Shown: piece after piece, positions 28,016 through 41,350 of the stretch
How positions within the stretch are numbered: position 1 is the stretch's first letter
Layout of the letters: each line of letters starts with the position of its first letter
From: Heterodera schachtii
Taxonomy: Eukaryota; Nematoda; Chromadorea; Rhabditida; Heteroderidae
NCBI GenBank assembly: GCA_023374025.1
Contig: SIJG01000109.1
Span: forward strand, 65,577 to 129,576
DNA length: 64,000 nucleotides
Reading direction: 5' to 3'
Position numbers and translations under genes: made by a program
Notes under the pieces: generated by a model
Seen by the model: only the letters and a program-made list of their open reading frames with translations
Databases searched by the model: none
Told to the model about the DNA's origin: nothing

Positions 28016-28403
28016 ATGGCACCGTCCGTCAAAAAAAAAAAAGAAGTTTTCTTCTGACAACCGTCGGTTCATTTATGAAAATAAACAGCCACCGTTGGGT
28101 TCATTTGTCACATCAACATTCTCCCGTATTTTCATGTCTGACCATTTTTTGGGACGAAAATGTTTTTCGATCTGCTCGCTGAACTACACAATGAAAGTCA
28201 TCATGTACTGCTTGATTGGCTGTCGTCAAATTCGGCGTTGGTCGACCGCTTCCAATTCGGCGTTGGTCGACCGCTTCCAAGCGCACATGCGCGATTGTCC
28301 GAGGAGTTGTGACGAAAAAGCCGAAACTGCTAAACGGCATGAAACAGCGGCAATTTGGGGGTTTATTAGTCAAATTTCACAAATAATTGCCGGCATTGGC
28401 TAA
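28016..28403 (+). pseudogene. 5' relative of F-box-like gene A, diverged
   Basis: The leader and first-exon region (ATGGCACC, A-run, GAAGTTTTCTTCTGACAACC, CACCGTTGGGTTCATTTG) matches 3024-3130 of gene A, with the same one-base offset between the ATG and the SDNRR-type frame. Downstream it diverges. An open frame from 28068 to 28403 contains [17 protein letters not shown], a direct repeat of about 21 bases (TTCGGCGTTGGTCGACCGCTT at 28232 and 28256) and [19 protein letters not shown]. No F-box exon follows. Likely a broken or rearranged family member; a short novel protein is possible. Confidence 0.45.
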
Positions 28404-28640
28404 ACCCTCGCCAATTGTGAGACGCTTTTGCGTTTTTGGAATATTCGCTCTATACCGCCTCCAGCAACAAACTCCAGTGGATAGTAGCAGCCGAAGGCGC
28501 GTACAAATACAACCGGACGGAGCTGAGGAGGTTAAAGTGCAGAATGCCGTCCATCATGGGGATTCCATTTCGTGGCATTTCAATCGAAAAATATTTTGGG
28601 ACCGAACAGAGTGCGTATTACTAAAAAAGAAATGACGGCA
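28404..28640 (+). other. unassigned open frame
   Basis: Open frame to a TAA at 28622-28624 encoding about 67 residues with protein-like composition ([38 protein letters not shown]). It has no start ATG and no recognised family. It may be a terminal exon of the preceding locus. Confidence 0.25.
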
Positions 28641-30085
28641 CAATACGCATGGCAATTGTGCATTGTGGCACTTGATTTTTGGAATGTCTTTAATTTTTGC
28701 GTCAATTCAATCAGCTGTTCCCGTCGAAAATCCAGCTAGCCAATGAAAATCGGACCAATTCCATCCGCGATGGATGCTATTTTAAACCCAAGCGGGGAGT
28801 TTTGCCCTGGACATGTCTTTTTACTAAAAAAGGACAACACAAATTTAAGTTTTTTTGGATTAAACTCGGAAAAGGCTGAAATGGCGAGAACCTTTCCCAT
28901 TTTAAATCAAAACTCCAGATAAATTGGATGAATTTCAGGCTTCCCCCTCACCTTGTTTTCAAAACATTTACTTGCTTTCGGGTTCTCAGCGGGTTCCACC
29001 GAATTATGAAAATTAAGCTGTTTCAATAATTCAAATATGTTATATCGGTAAGGGGTTTCGTTGCTAAAACCAATTTCTCGGGATCGGGAATAGGTAGGGA
29101 GCTAAAATTTTGCACACGTATGCACCCTGGGACGGGGCATCCGGGAAAAATACGGATTTTCCGGTCAGGTGGCCAACTGAGTCCCAGCGGCTAATTTCCT
29201 TTTTCTTGCGTTTGAAGGCCTGTAACTTTTTTCTGAAACTCTTATCAAAAAGCTTCCGCTGGTAGGGACCTAAGTTGAAGTCTTTTCTAAAAATTAAAAA
29301 AAATTCCAGGCCTCTAACTCTAATAGGGAAGGCTGTAGGTTCGTGAACTTTTTCAGTACCAACTTTGTCCGATTCAGTCCCCGTTGAATAACTCATTAGG
29401 CTTTGATCTGGGCGGGGGGTGGCCAGCAGACTTATTATTGAGTTTTGAAAGCCCGATTTTTCCAGATTTTAAAATTTCGAAAATTTTCAAAAATTTTCGA
29501 GTTAGGCCTAAAAGTCGGTTTTTAGGTTTTTGTATTTTAGGAATTTTTAACGAATTTTCACGGGAAAACGGAGACCACTTCCAAAACATAGTTTTTGAAG
29601 CTCTATCGATTGGTAATTTTTTCGAAAAAATTTCGGTTTTTTCCCAGAAATAGAAAAAATTTTTGGCCTAAGCGGGACATTTGAGTCCCGGGCCCATAAC
29701 TCGTCAGGAGTTGTTTTTAGCCAAAAATTGCTTTAGAGAAAAATTGTAGAGCTTTTGAAATGCTATCGAATGGTGTACTATATGTCGGAAAATTTTCAAA
29801 AATTTTCGAGCTAGGCCCCCTAGAAATTTTCAAAAATTTTTTTTGGGACGAAAATGGGTGTGAAAAATATTTTTCTTGGGTAAGTTAAGGTGCTGAAACC
29901 GAATATGATCTTTATTTTAAGTTTGGGCAATTTTAGAATTTTTTAAAAATTCTTTATTTTTTGGAATAAAATACTACAAAAATCCGCAATTTTTTGCTCT
30001 AAATCTTCCAAAAATATGTCGTTAAGGTTATTTTATGACGCTGATCACTAATACGTGATCAGATTTTACTTTTGACATCGTTAAG
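28641..30085. other. intergenic, nothing recognised
   Basis: About 1.4 kb of mixed composition. AAAATTTTCAAAAATTTTCGAG-type motifs recur at 29470-29490 and 29790-29830. Open frames on either strand are short and look like chance. Confidence 0.4.
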
Positions 30086-30087
30086 AC

Positions 30088-30122
30088 CTCAGAATCCCTG
30101 TGTGATTGGGGATTCTGGGGCA
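30088..30122. other. 12-bp hairpin
   Basis: CCTCAGAATCCC and GGGATTCTGGGG pair around a nine- or ten-base loop. A G9 run and a GGTTCGGATCC motif follow at 30130-30160. Function unknown. Confidence 0.6.
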
Positions 30123-30449
30123 TCATTTTGAGGGGGGGGGAGGCAGGTTCGGATCCGGACGGTGTACATTATTTTTCTTTGTTTTTTGGGTTACTTTTCA
30201 ATGTTTTTAATTCATTTAAAAGTGTTTTTTTTTAATTAATTTTTTAATTTAATTTAAATTAAATTACTTTTTATAAAAATTTTTTTAATTAATTTTTGTT
30301 AAATTAAAGAATTTCATATATTTTTTAAATTGAGTTTGTGAGAAATTAATTTCATTTCAATTTAAATAAATTTAATTATAGCTTCAAAGTCTTTTTTATT
30401 AATAAAAATAAGAATTATTTTACAATTTTTAAAAATTAATAATGCATTT

Positions 30450-30625
30450 TTGTACCTCTTCTATCACTGTTGTACCTCTTCTAATATTTCTTGTACCTCT
30501 TCTAATCTCTGTTGTACCTCTTCTAATATTTCTTGTACCTCTTCTAATCTCTGTTGTACCTCTTCTAATATTTCTTGTACCTCTTCTAATCTCTGTTGTA
30601 CCTCTTTTAATCTCTGTTTTAACCT
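30450..30625. repeat. 21-bp tandem repeat with 42-bp higher-order unit
   Basis: TTGTACCTCTTCTAATATTTC alternates with TTGTACCTCTTCTAATCTCTG for about eight units. TTGTACCTCT recurs at 30810-30845. Every frame is open because the unit is a multiple of three and lacks stops, so translated VPLLIFL-type repeats are not evidence for a protein. Confidence 0.95.
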
Positions 30626-30929
30626 CAGCTGAACAATTTAAAAAACGGGCGCGAAGCGCCCGTCAGAGCTGAACAATTTAAAAAACGGGCGCGCAGCGCC
30701 CGTCTGAGGCCGCGAAGCGGCCGAAAAGGTCCAACGAAATTTAATAACGGGCGCGAAGCGCACGTCTGAGCTCAACAAATTTAAAAAACGGTCGTGAATT
30801 CTAATTACAGTTGTACCTCTCCCACCCGTGGTTGTACCTCTTCCCCCGTGAACAGCCTAGGTAGCGAAGCTCAAGAAGCGCGAAGCGCTTTTTCCCAGGC
30901 TCAGATCCGACGGTGCACGCACCCGCTAG
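30626..30929 (+). mobile_element. Helitron-like 3' end with GNA-loop hairpins
   Basis: Hairpins at 30645-30663 (ACGGGCGC-GAA-GCGCCCGT), 30685-30703 (same stem, GCA loop), 30708-30722 (GGCCGC-GAA-GCGGCC), 30747-30765 and 30876-30890 (AAGCGC-GAA-GCGCTT). The segment ends CACCCGCTAG then T (CTAG at 30926-30929), and the composition switches at once to AT-rich desert. The same CCGCTAG-T end closes the element at 56894-59929. No 5' end was found upstream. Confidence 0.6.
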
Positions 30930-33900
30930 TTATATCATTTTAACGAATTAATGAATTCCTTTTCATTTAATTATGTAAACGAGTAGTTAAAGCCAACACA
31001 TTAAAACTTAATTCATTTGATATTATGACGAGGATTGGAGTGGATGTTGCTTATATTGAGGCTCAACATTAGTAATTTAAAAAATTATTTAAATTTATAA
31101 TTAGTATAGCTTAAATGTTAAGCATATCTAGATAAATTTCACTATAAAAATAAATCAAATAAAATTTTTATTAAATTTTTGAATATAGCTTTAACATAGC
31201 CAAAAAGATAAATAAAGTATTATGATTCAATTGCATAAGACATGATTAAACGACATCACAAGTTGTAAAAACAACTAACTTTTTTATAAGGATATGTAAA
31301 TAAAAAAATAATCTGTAATATTTATAAAATAAAAAAGAGAATTTAAATGAAGAACTCTTATTCTGTGACCTAGTCCAAAACCAAACCAATGAATTCATGG
31401 CCAAAACGCAAGTTTAATATTTTCTTGAATATATAAAAAATTAGACAGAAGAAAATTCTACAAGAAAATTCCAAATGCCCTCAATTAAATGAGCTTTTTA
31501 AAAATAATTTCTCACCTAAAATTTAAATAAAAACAAATATATGTATGTTTATTTTATTAAATTTAATATTATAATTACATTAATCCAAAGTAAAGTAAAA
31601 ATATACTAAGCCATTATATACCGAACCTAACCGAGAAAAATTTAAAAATGCCATATTTAGATTAACGATATATGGCTCGTTAATCACTAAAGAGTCAAGT
31701 CACATAACCACAAGAGCTATAGAAATAATTATACAATGATATTTGAAAATGCTTTAAAACATATATCATTTAAAAAAATTTTTAATGCATCAAAAGGGGC
31801 GAGAGCCTCGTCAAAACGGGACAATTTAAATGAAAAATTCACATTCGATAATAATACAAAAGGCAAACAATTAAAAAAATTAAGCAAATTTTTAAATATT
31901 TAAAGAAACAAAAGAACAATGGAAGGAAAATATATAAAAAGAAAACAAAAGCATTTTTTTATTATCTATATTTGAGCTAATAAATAAATAAAGTCTTGTG
32001 TAAAAAAAAACAAAAATAAATTTTTCCAATATTTCAAAATAAGCAAATTTTTTAATATTTAAAATAATTCGAAAAATGTTTCTTAAACTGATTTGATTAT
32101 TGCTCATTGGAGAATTTAAAAAACTCTAATACAAGCAGTACTGCCAATGAATTTTAAACATTATTAAATTAAATGATAGAAAATAAATTATTACGTAAAT
32201 TTTTTTGAAAAAAATTTAAAATTAGAAAGGATTGAGATTATAAAAATTATCAATTAGTTTATTTATTTGTAATATTTTTTTCAAGAAAAAACAAAAAATC
32301 TTCTTTTAAGAACATAAATTATACAAACAAATAAAAATTATAATATTCGCCCTATTTCAAATCCATTCAAAATAACATAATTTTAATGATAAATAAATCA
32401 TAAATACAAATAATAAATAAATTTTTTTGATTAAATAAAAACAATTATAAAGAATTTCCTGTTTAAAAGACTTTTTTGAATAACGTTTTAGATGTTAAGA
32501 AATATAATCTAAGAAGGTGCAATTCATTAAATAAATTATTCTAATTTTACACCATTGAAAAAATAAATTTAATTATTAAAGTGCTAATTAAATAAAAAAA
32601 TAAAATAAAAATTTTTTATATGGATAAAATTATCTTTAAAAACATTGAACTATTTTTAAGGTATGTATAAATTAAGCATTGTTTGAATTCGGTTTTTAGA
32701 GAGCGATTTGCCAATAATAAAGCCAAAAATTATGATTGTAAAAAACAGGGCAACCTAATCATACACGGATATTCTATGAAAAAACAATAAAAATTATTTT
32801 TAACATTTAAAATAATCTAGTAATATTTTCTCTATATACTGAAGTAACAACAAAAAATCATTTTAGTCAAGATATGTAAAATTTAAACTAATGCATAAAT
32901 AAACTTTTCTTATAATATATGACATAAAATTTAAATTAATTATCTATAAAAAATAAAACTATACTCAGTGAAAATTAGCCTAGTTTGTACAGATGCTGCT
33001 GACTTTTCGTTATTTACGCGGTATAACGGTTTTATAATCCTTTGTTTTTCATCATGTAAATTTACTGTGTTTAAATTGTCATATGTGCCAATACTTTTCC
33101 CAACGAAAACTTAGCGTTTATGGCATTATCCATTCACTTTATCTATGACTAACAAAATGTTAAATTAGTCTAATACCTAGTTTTAAAAGAATTATCACTT
33201 GTTACAACTCTTTTCAATGTCACCCAACTTTAAATAATTGTTATTTTCTGTGAAGCGATTCTAGGAAAAACTCTGAATATTACAAATGTTTGGCATAAAA
33301 ATCAATTATTTTATCTTTTAATAGAAATTGTTTTACTATTTAAACCAAATGTGAATATTTGGCTTTTCGATCAATTTTTATTATTAAGGTCCCCTATATT
33401 AAAGGGTTCTTGAAACCAAAAAGTCTGAAAATTTCCAAAAAACCAAACAATTTGTAGTAATTTTCTTGAGATATTTATGAAAGTATTGACATGATAATTT
33501 CTTAATCCAATTAATAAAATCGAATGTGAGAAATTTATTTATAAATAATTAAAATATATACCCGATAATTGAAACAATAATTAGCATTAAAATATTTATA
33601 TAAAATATTTTGTTATTTGTTAAATTATATGATTTCCAATAAAACAATCACGCTTTTGCAACTCTCCCTGAGTAACATTTTACTTGCTAAGAAATATAAA
33701 TTTAGAAGGCGAAATTTATTAATTTATGTAACTTAATAAAAACAAATGAAAATTATTGGTAATTATCAGAATTAGATATATTATCAATTATTAAATAAAT
33801 AATATTGAACAAATATTAGAGCACCTCAAAATATGTATAAAATTGAAACATAAAAAATGGATTATATTAAATGAAGCATCTATATTCTATGAAAATAAGG

Positions 33901-34739
33901 TATTGTCAAATTAATTCATAGTTTTAAGCGAATTTTTAAGTATTTAAAGAAAAACAGAATAACAATGTTAGAAAAGTAATACAAAAAACCATTAAAAATT
34001 CTTTTGATCTTATAAAAAGGCATAATAATTTACAATTGGAATTCTTTTTTAAGATGTATTCGATCAAATAACTGAAAAATATGAATTTATTTTCAAATTT
34101 TAGCAATAAAATAGTAAATATATAAAGTAAAAAAGTATATAAAATATTATTCCCCTTCACTCAAAAATCCGTACTGATGTGGACGCTCTCTTTTGTTAAA
34201 ATTGTACTTTTCGCGAAACGCCCTTTTTATGGTACATCGATTTCTAAGAATTTTATTAATTTATCAATAGAATTGTATAATTAGTAATAATAGATACGTA
34301 TTTAAATAAATTTAACATAAATGGGAAAAATTGAGTTTAAAAGCAATCCCTATATTCCCGCGGGATCCCGAAAAAATCTTCGTGATCGGTACCGGGATTA
34401 AAACGGGATCCCGACTCGGGACTAATACCGATCTCTTTTCCAAAATCTTCGGAATTTTTTTAATGTTTTATACTTTGAAAATCCACTGACGAGCAGAAAA
34501 TTTGAAACCAAAATTTTTTTAATATAATAAAAAAAGCATTCATTGCGAAAATTAAAAAGCAAAATAAGAACCATAAAAATAAAATAGTATTAAAATAACT
34601 CTTTCTTTACTGAACAAAGCGTAAAACGTGACCGGAAAATGCGTCAGTGGAAAATGCGTCAGTGATACAAATATTTTAAAATAAAATTCTGTAGCATTAG
34701 TATTTTAATATATAAGTAAACTTCTATAAGAACATTGTT

Positions 34740-34935
34740 CTAAATTCCGAACTCCAGACCCGAATTCGAACAAAAAGTTAAATTTTCGGAATTAAGGTTT
34801 TTTTTTAAATCGGTTTAAATACACCAAAACAAACTGAAAGCCATTAAATTCAATAACAGACCACTTACGCCGTCTTTGAATCAAAATGCTAAATTCGACT
34901 TTTTGTTCGAATTCGGGACGGGTTCGGAATTAGCC
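34740..34935. mobile_element. foldback MITE, about 195 bp
   Basis: CTAAATTCCGAACTCCAGAC with CGAATTCGAACAAAAAGT at the left is matched in inverse at the right (ACTTTTTGTTCGAATTCGGG, ACGGGTTCGGAATTAG). Same core as the repeat at 1960-2030. No target duplication resolved. Confidence 0.75.
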
Positions 34936-37784
34936 GAAATGTATAGGAATTAGCCGAAATGAATACCGAATTCATGGTCAGTGAGATCGAAAACGCAAGG
35001 AAATTGTTTTTATGACCTAGAATTTTCATTAATACTGACGTATTGATAAGCTTTTAATATGTTCTTAAAATTCATTGAAATTATTACGAAAATTAATTGA
35101 GTAAATTTTTGAATATAATCATTATTTCACAAAATTTAATCGAAAATATAAAAAAAAATTAAAGCATCATGTAATTACATACTTAAGTAATTTAAAGACA
35201 ACTACTAAAAAAAGATTAATTAAATATTATGGAATACATGAGATTTTATTAATTACGAAAAATAAGATTAAATTTACCATTATTTTCTCAGAATTTAAAC
35301 AACAAATGTTAATTCATCACTAGCATTATTCGTCGTTCTATTGTGCTGGATTATTTTATAAACTAATTTAAATAATCAATTGTGAAAATATTAACAATTG
35401 AAAAATTAAATAAAAATTCATAATCAAATACAAAACAATAATCGATAATTTTGAGAAAAATAATATAACATTTGTTGATTCAACAGCCCATTCAGATGTA
35501 ATTAATATTTAATTACCATATTTCAAAAATTACAAAAATTATATGAAAAAATAATTTTAAATATACCCAATAAATAAAGTTTACAAAGTCATAGGTGCAC
35601 CAAATAATAATTTAAAAAAAAAATTTTTGTTTTATTAAAAAAAGCTGAGATAATAAGATTACATATATAAATATTAGCTTTTAGTACCTAAACATAATTT
35701 TTATTTCTAATATTTAATAAATTGATTACAATTTAAAATTTAAATTATATTTACAATAAAAAATAAAACAATAATCAGTGAAAACCTAGCCGAGTTTGTA
35801 TAGATGCTGACATTAATGTTTTATGCGGTACAACAAGTATTAAATGAAATAAATTAGAAAAATAATTTTAAAAAATATAATTAAAATTTTAAAATTTATC
35901 GAAGTTGCAAAGAAATTAAAATTTCATACCTGTAGTAAAGCCATGATGAAGCTGAGTTGCAGAAGGAACATCTTAAAACGATGAGAACGTCATTTATTAA
36001 AAAATATTAATGAATTAAAATGTAAATATTTAATTTAAAAACTATAACAAAAAAGATTCAAAATTTAATATCTCAAAATTAAAAAAAAATATTAAATAAA
36101 AAAATATTAGTACATAAATTTATCTATCACTCGACTTTACAAAATAATTCAAATTAAGGAGCATTGAAAAATCTTTAATTAATTTTTCTTCTTCAAAATC
36201 TAAAGTGATTTAAACGATTAAAAATAAATATAAAAAAGAATATAAATATATGTAAGATTAAAAGGAATAATTGCTCAATGACTTAAGACAATATTTTTTT
36301 TTTTCATAAAACCGAACATTTTAAATTAATCGTCTCAAGACAATTACCATCGAAGACAACTTCTATGTTAAATTAAAATAAAAGATTCGCAATGAAAAAA
36401 CAAAAAATTTTTTAAAATTTGAATTAATAATATTATATTTTAGATAAATAGAAAGATTAAAAAAATGAATTATATGCTAAAGATTTTAAAAAATTTAACT
36501 TCGATTTTTTAAAAGTTATACATTGATCAGGAACGAAGGCTGTCAAGTTTGAGTTGTGAGTTAAATTTTTTTTTCTTATACTGATAAATTCAAGCGCTTC
36601 AACAAATAGTCGAAAAAAAATTATTACTAATATAAATATAAAAAATTAACTTGGTTGAAAAAATATGAGATATATTAGATAAAACATTTAAACTGATTAT
36701 TTAAAAAAATAAAAATAAATTGTTATGTTTTTACTGTATTAATTTTAATGGACAAATAACTAAAATTCAATTATCAGGATTACCTGAATTACCTGTAAAT
36801 AATGTAAAAACCAAAAATGTAGTTATAAAAAGAAATAATTGCAAAAGCAAAAAATTCTGAAATTTATCAATACAGGAATTAGTATTAAAATAATTTTTCA
36901 AACAAAATTTCTAATTGATTTTAAATATAAAAACATAAATAAACTATAAGTTAAAAATAAAAATCTTTACTCTCATTTTATTAGAAATAAAATTTTTATG
37001 GGTAAAAATATTAATAAAAAGGTCTAAACTTAAATATGAAAAATAATGATTATAAAAAAGGACCCAAAATGATAAAATTACCGATTTGTACACTAAAGTC
37101 AAAATACATGAGAAATAGTAAATGAAAAAAGCAAAAATCTAAAAAAGTGTTTTTCTAATATCTTAAATCCAATAAATAAAACAAATGCGAAAAACTTTTT
37201 GTCTAAATATTCATCTTATTAATTAAATAATTATCCATTTCAAGTAAATTGTCATGTTTACCCCAATCTCTTCTTAATTGTAGTAACATTGTGCTTGAAA
37301 GAAATGTAATCTTTGAAGGCGCAATTCATTGAATATATGTAAATTGATAAAATTAAATAAAATTGATGATCATTATCTTAAAAATGCTTAACGCAAAATG
37401 TAACATTTAAAGAAAAAGCAATATTCTTTTTTTTCATAACATAAATATAAGAATTTTTCAATAAAGCTCATATTTTATATTTTTATCGTAAATTAATTTA
37501 ATAATTAGATAAAATTAAAATGTATAATTTCAACTAAAGGTATAAGAAAATGTGAAGGAATTTTTAAAAACTTAATTAATAATAAAAAAAGAAAATAACA
37601 ATGAATTATATGGCTTAATTGCAAAATTAATAATTCACTTAGTTTGCCCATTTTTGTTAATTATTTATTTATTTTTATTGTAAAAAGCAATTAAATAAAA
37701 AATTCCAAAAAACGGATTCTTTTGAATTTTTTTCTATAAAAATCATTTTAAAAAAAATAAAATTTTTGAAAAGGTAAAAAACTC

Positions 37785-38156
37785 GGTACTTTTCTGTTAT
37801 ATGGCCAAAATTGAATTTTTTAAAAATCAACAGCGGGCGCATAGAATTGTTAAAACTACGCGCCAAAATTATTTCGGAGGCATAAATGCCACAATTTGAG
37901 CTAAGGTCTCTTCGAATGGGTCTACGCCACGAAGTGCGCTCTATTGTTTGCGTATGGGCACCAGAAACGGGACCAATGGGAGGGGAAAAGCATAAGTATT
38001 TTTCATTTGTGCTAATTTATTCATAAAAATTGTGGGAAGGCAGAAAAAAATGCCCTTTCTTTAATTTATCCAATAAGAATGGATTTTTGCAATTCTACGC
38101 GCGATCTGTTGATTTTTTAAAAAATTCAAATTTTGGCCATATAACAGAAAAGTACC
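37785..38156. mobile_element. MITE with 65-bp inverted repeats, 372 bp
   Basis: GGTACTTTTCTGTTATATGG, CCAAAATT and AAAAATCAACAG, ending near TAGAATTG, occurs at the left and in inverse at the right. Flanks AAAAACTC and AAAAACAT are a possible decayed 8-base duplication. The interior is more GC-rich than the surroundings, with no ORF. Confidence 0.85.
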
Positions 38157-40703
38157 AAAAACATATACAAATAAATTTAATTATTTAAAAAGTAATAAAA
38201 TTTATTTAAAAAACTTAAACAAAATAATTGTTACAAATTTCATGTTAAATGCGCAAAAATAAAATTAAAAACCCTCAGATTTTCAACAAAAAAAAAAACC
38301 ATGTGGAGATAAAAAGATACATAAATAATAAATGATAGATTAATTAGTTTATTAAATTAAATAAGTTTAATTCAAATTAAAAGCAACAAAAATTAAAGTT
38401 GAAAATTGAACCAATTTAATTTAATTAAAACTATATTTATATGTATATTTATAGATAGAAGATGACCATAGATCGTTAACTTTAGTCTATCTTTAAATAC
38501 AAAAAGTAGATAATGTGAATGAATAAAAAAATCCATATAAAGCCATGGTGAACTTTCATTGCTGTAAGAAATTGTTTGTCCGTCTAGACGTGATATTATA
38601 TTTAAAAAATGAGCTAAAAAATTTTAATACAAATTATATAACATTAAAAATTAATGATTATCCTGTTCAAGCACGTTTTTTTAAAAGACAAAAAGTAAAT
38701 AATAATATAAAACATATAAAAAAAAATATTCATATAAATGTAAAAGCGGAGTTAAACAAAAATAATTTTTTATAAGAAAGATATAAAAAATAATATTTAA
38801 AAAATGTCAAATAAAAATTGACGAAAGGCGATAAAATTAATGAAGCAAGAAACAATGGGAAACCGATTTTTGAAACTTGGCAAGATAAATAAAAATTTAT
38901 AAATGATAAATGAAATGGTAACAGTTATAAAAATAATAAAAGATATAATATTGTGCTGTTTATCAAAACAGCATATTATTTAAAATGCTTCACAAACAAA
39001 ATTTCTATTTGCTTTTAAATATAAAAATTATAAATTCTTCGTTCAAAATAAAACATTCAATTCGATTTTAATTTTTTTTTTTAAACAATGATTTCGAATT
39101 AAGGGTAAAAATACTTCTAAATTAATTAAAACATTTTGAAAATAGGTTCAAATGAATCATCTTTTTATATTCTGTTATTTTTGGAAGAGAGTTGCCAATA
39201 AAGAAAGATTTTGGCATTTAATATGGCGCAATTCAAAGAATATATGTAACTTGATAAAATTAAATAAAAATTGTTGATCATTATCAGAAAATAGTAAATA
39301 AATTATTTAATCTTTGAATTTTAAAATATTTAAGGCCGACAGAACTTATGTTACACCCTAAGTAAAATAAGGCAACTTTATTAAATTAAAATAAAGAAAT
39401 ACTAAAATTATGTCAAAAAATCCCGGCTTAAATCAGTCAATTTTGCTTTTTAAATAATTCACAAAACTTTGTTCAAAGTCAACCGAATTAAGGATTGTTT
39501 AGGAATTCTTTTACGACCCAGTGTGATACTTTTTAGGTCTTACCGCGCTCATCTTTTACAAAAAGAATTTCAAATCAATGTGATGGGCCATAATGAAGCA
39601 GAATGTAGGAGAAATAATATTCATCTAAAATTGTGTTTCTCGCATTATCAATTATCATGCATGTGTTCTATTTCGGAAACTTATTCTTGAAATTAACTTA
39701 ACCTGGGGCCAAGGACAAACAAGCCAAAGCCTAAAGCTTAGGCATAAGCTTAGACATAAAGCTTAGAAAGACCCTTGACACACCATACCTAATTTAAGAT
39801 TCATCTCACTTTTAGCTGGAGTTAAAGTTCATTTTGAATTTCAGTCCATTCGGGATAACACTCTAGAAATATTTTATACTTAAATTAAACTGGGCAAAGA
39901 TTTGATTTAATTATTTATTCTATATATCAAAGCTGGGCGCTTCTTAAAAAAATAATTTTTATTCAAAGCAAAAGCAACAAAAATTATATGAAAATTGACA
40001 AAAAAAATTTAAATTAAAAAAAGCTTACATTCTTTTAAAGATTTTAAAAATTATATATAAACAAAAAACCAAAAAAATAAATTTAAAATTTTTATTATAT
40101 CAGTCTTTAAAAAGAAAAAAGATAAATGAAAAGAAATTAAAAAAATCCTTTTTAGTAAAGCCATGATGAACCTTTAGTGCACAAAGAAAACAATGTCGGT
40201 CTTGACGTGATTTAATAAACAAAAATGTCGTAAAAATATATCAATTAAAAAAATAATTATAGTTATTAATAATTATTAATGAAAAGTCAGCATAAAGGTT
40301 TAAGGTTTAAAATCTCTGTAATTAATAAATAAAATAAATTTAAAAAATGATTTAAGAACAAAGAATTTTATAAAATTGAGCATTAAAACTTTGAAATAAA
40401 TTAATTAAATGGAAAGAGAATTAAATTTTTATAATAAAGCTTTTCCTTATTGAAAATTAATAATAGAAATATTAATATGTAAAATTTAATTTTCTTTTAA
40501 CAAATTATGAAAAAATTAATATGTTGAGCTAGTTTTGGCGGTTGACCATAAGCTAACGCATTATCCTGACTCCAATTGCTAGAAACTGAAACTCAAAAAG
40601 CTATAATAAAAAATTTGATTTTCTGTTTATACTCATTCATTATTTTATTTTAACATATATTATTGCATTATTTAAAATAATATATTTTTCTGACCAATAA
40701 TTT

Positions 40704-40720
40704 GGGGGGGGGGGGGGGGG
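40704..40720 (+). repeat. poly-G tract (17 G)
   Basis: Seventeen consecutive G in the AT-rich desert, followed by TTCGAGTC. It may form a quadruplex or be an assembly-fragile spot. Confidence 0.95.
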
Positions 40721-41018
40721 TTCGAGTCAAAAATCCTGAATTCTATGAACCGAAAAGTCCAAAATCATGAATTATTTAAAAATACATTTATAAACGTTAA
40801 TCGCATTGATAGATTTTGTTTTAAAATCAGATACAACTCCATTTTTATGAAAGCAGATTATTATTAAGACTGTGCCAAGGTCTTTTTTTTAATCGAATTT
40901 GGCGTTTTTATGAATGAAAATTGCGTATATTTTTGAAATTCAAAATCTTGAATCCAATTCAAAATCTAAAACATCTGTTCCAAGTCACATAATTTGATAC
41001 AATTAATCAAAACCAGGG

Positions 41019-41350
41019 TGCGTAGATCTGAGGCTTTAGCCTCATTTTGTGGTTTTTTGATAGCTCAATGAGGCTAAATTTTCAATATGAGACTTTGAGG
41101 CTTTTTCTGTTTTTTTGTTAAATTTTTACAAAGAACCACAAAATAAAGAATTTTTTAATGAAAATCTGCTAAAAATATGGTCAAAATTCTCAATTTTTCC
41201 CCCGGCGGCGCCTATCGGCACCGCTTGACCCTGAAAATCTTTTATTTCCTTAAAATTTTTGCTTAAAATTGCAAAATTTGGCCATTTTTGTGGACAAATT
41301 CGGTTAATAAATCACATTAAAAATTACAAAAATTTTCCCGGCGGCTAACA
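41019..41350. mobile_element. hAT-like fragment
   Basis: CAGGGTGCGTAGATCTGAGG at the start looks like a hAT terminus. AGGCTTTAGCCT and GATAGCTCAATGAGGCT repeats follow, then CCCCGGCGGCGCCTATCGGC and a second CCCGGCGGC. No matching right end in the window. Confidence 0.5.

Noticed and set aside
30442..30672. 76-codon frame of VPLLIFL repeats
   Set aside because: Created by a 21-bp tandem repeat without stops; another frame of the same repeat is open as well.
34360..34435. Complete MITE with CGGGATCCCG motifs
   Set aside because: GC-rich palindromic motifs are present, but matching terminal repeats and a target duplication could not be found.
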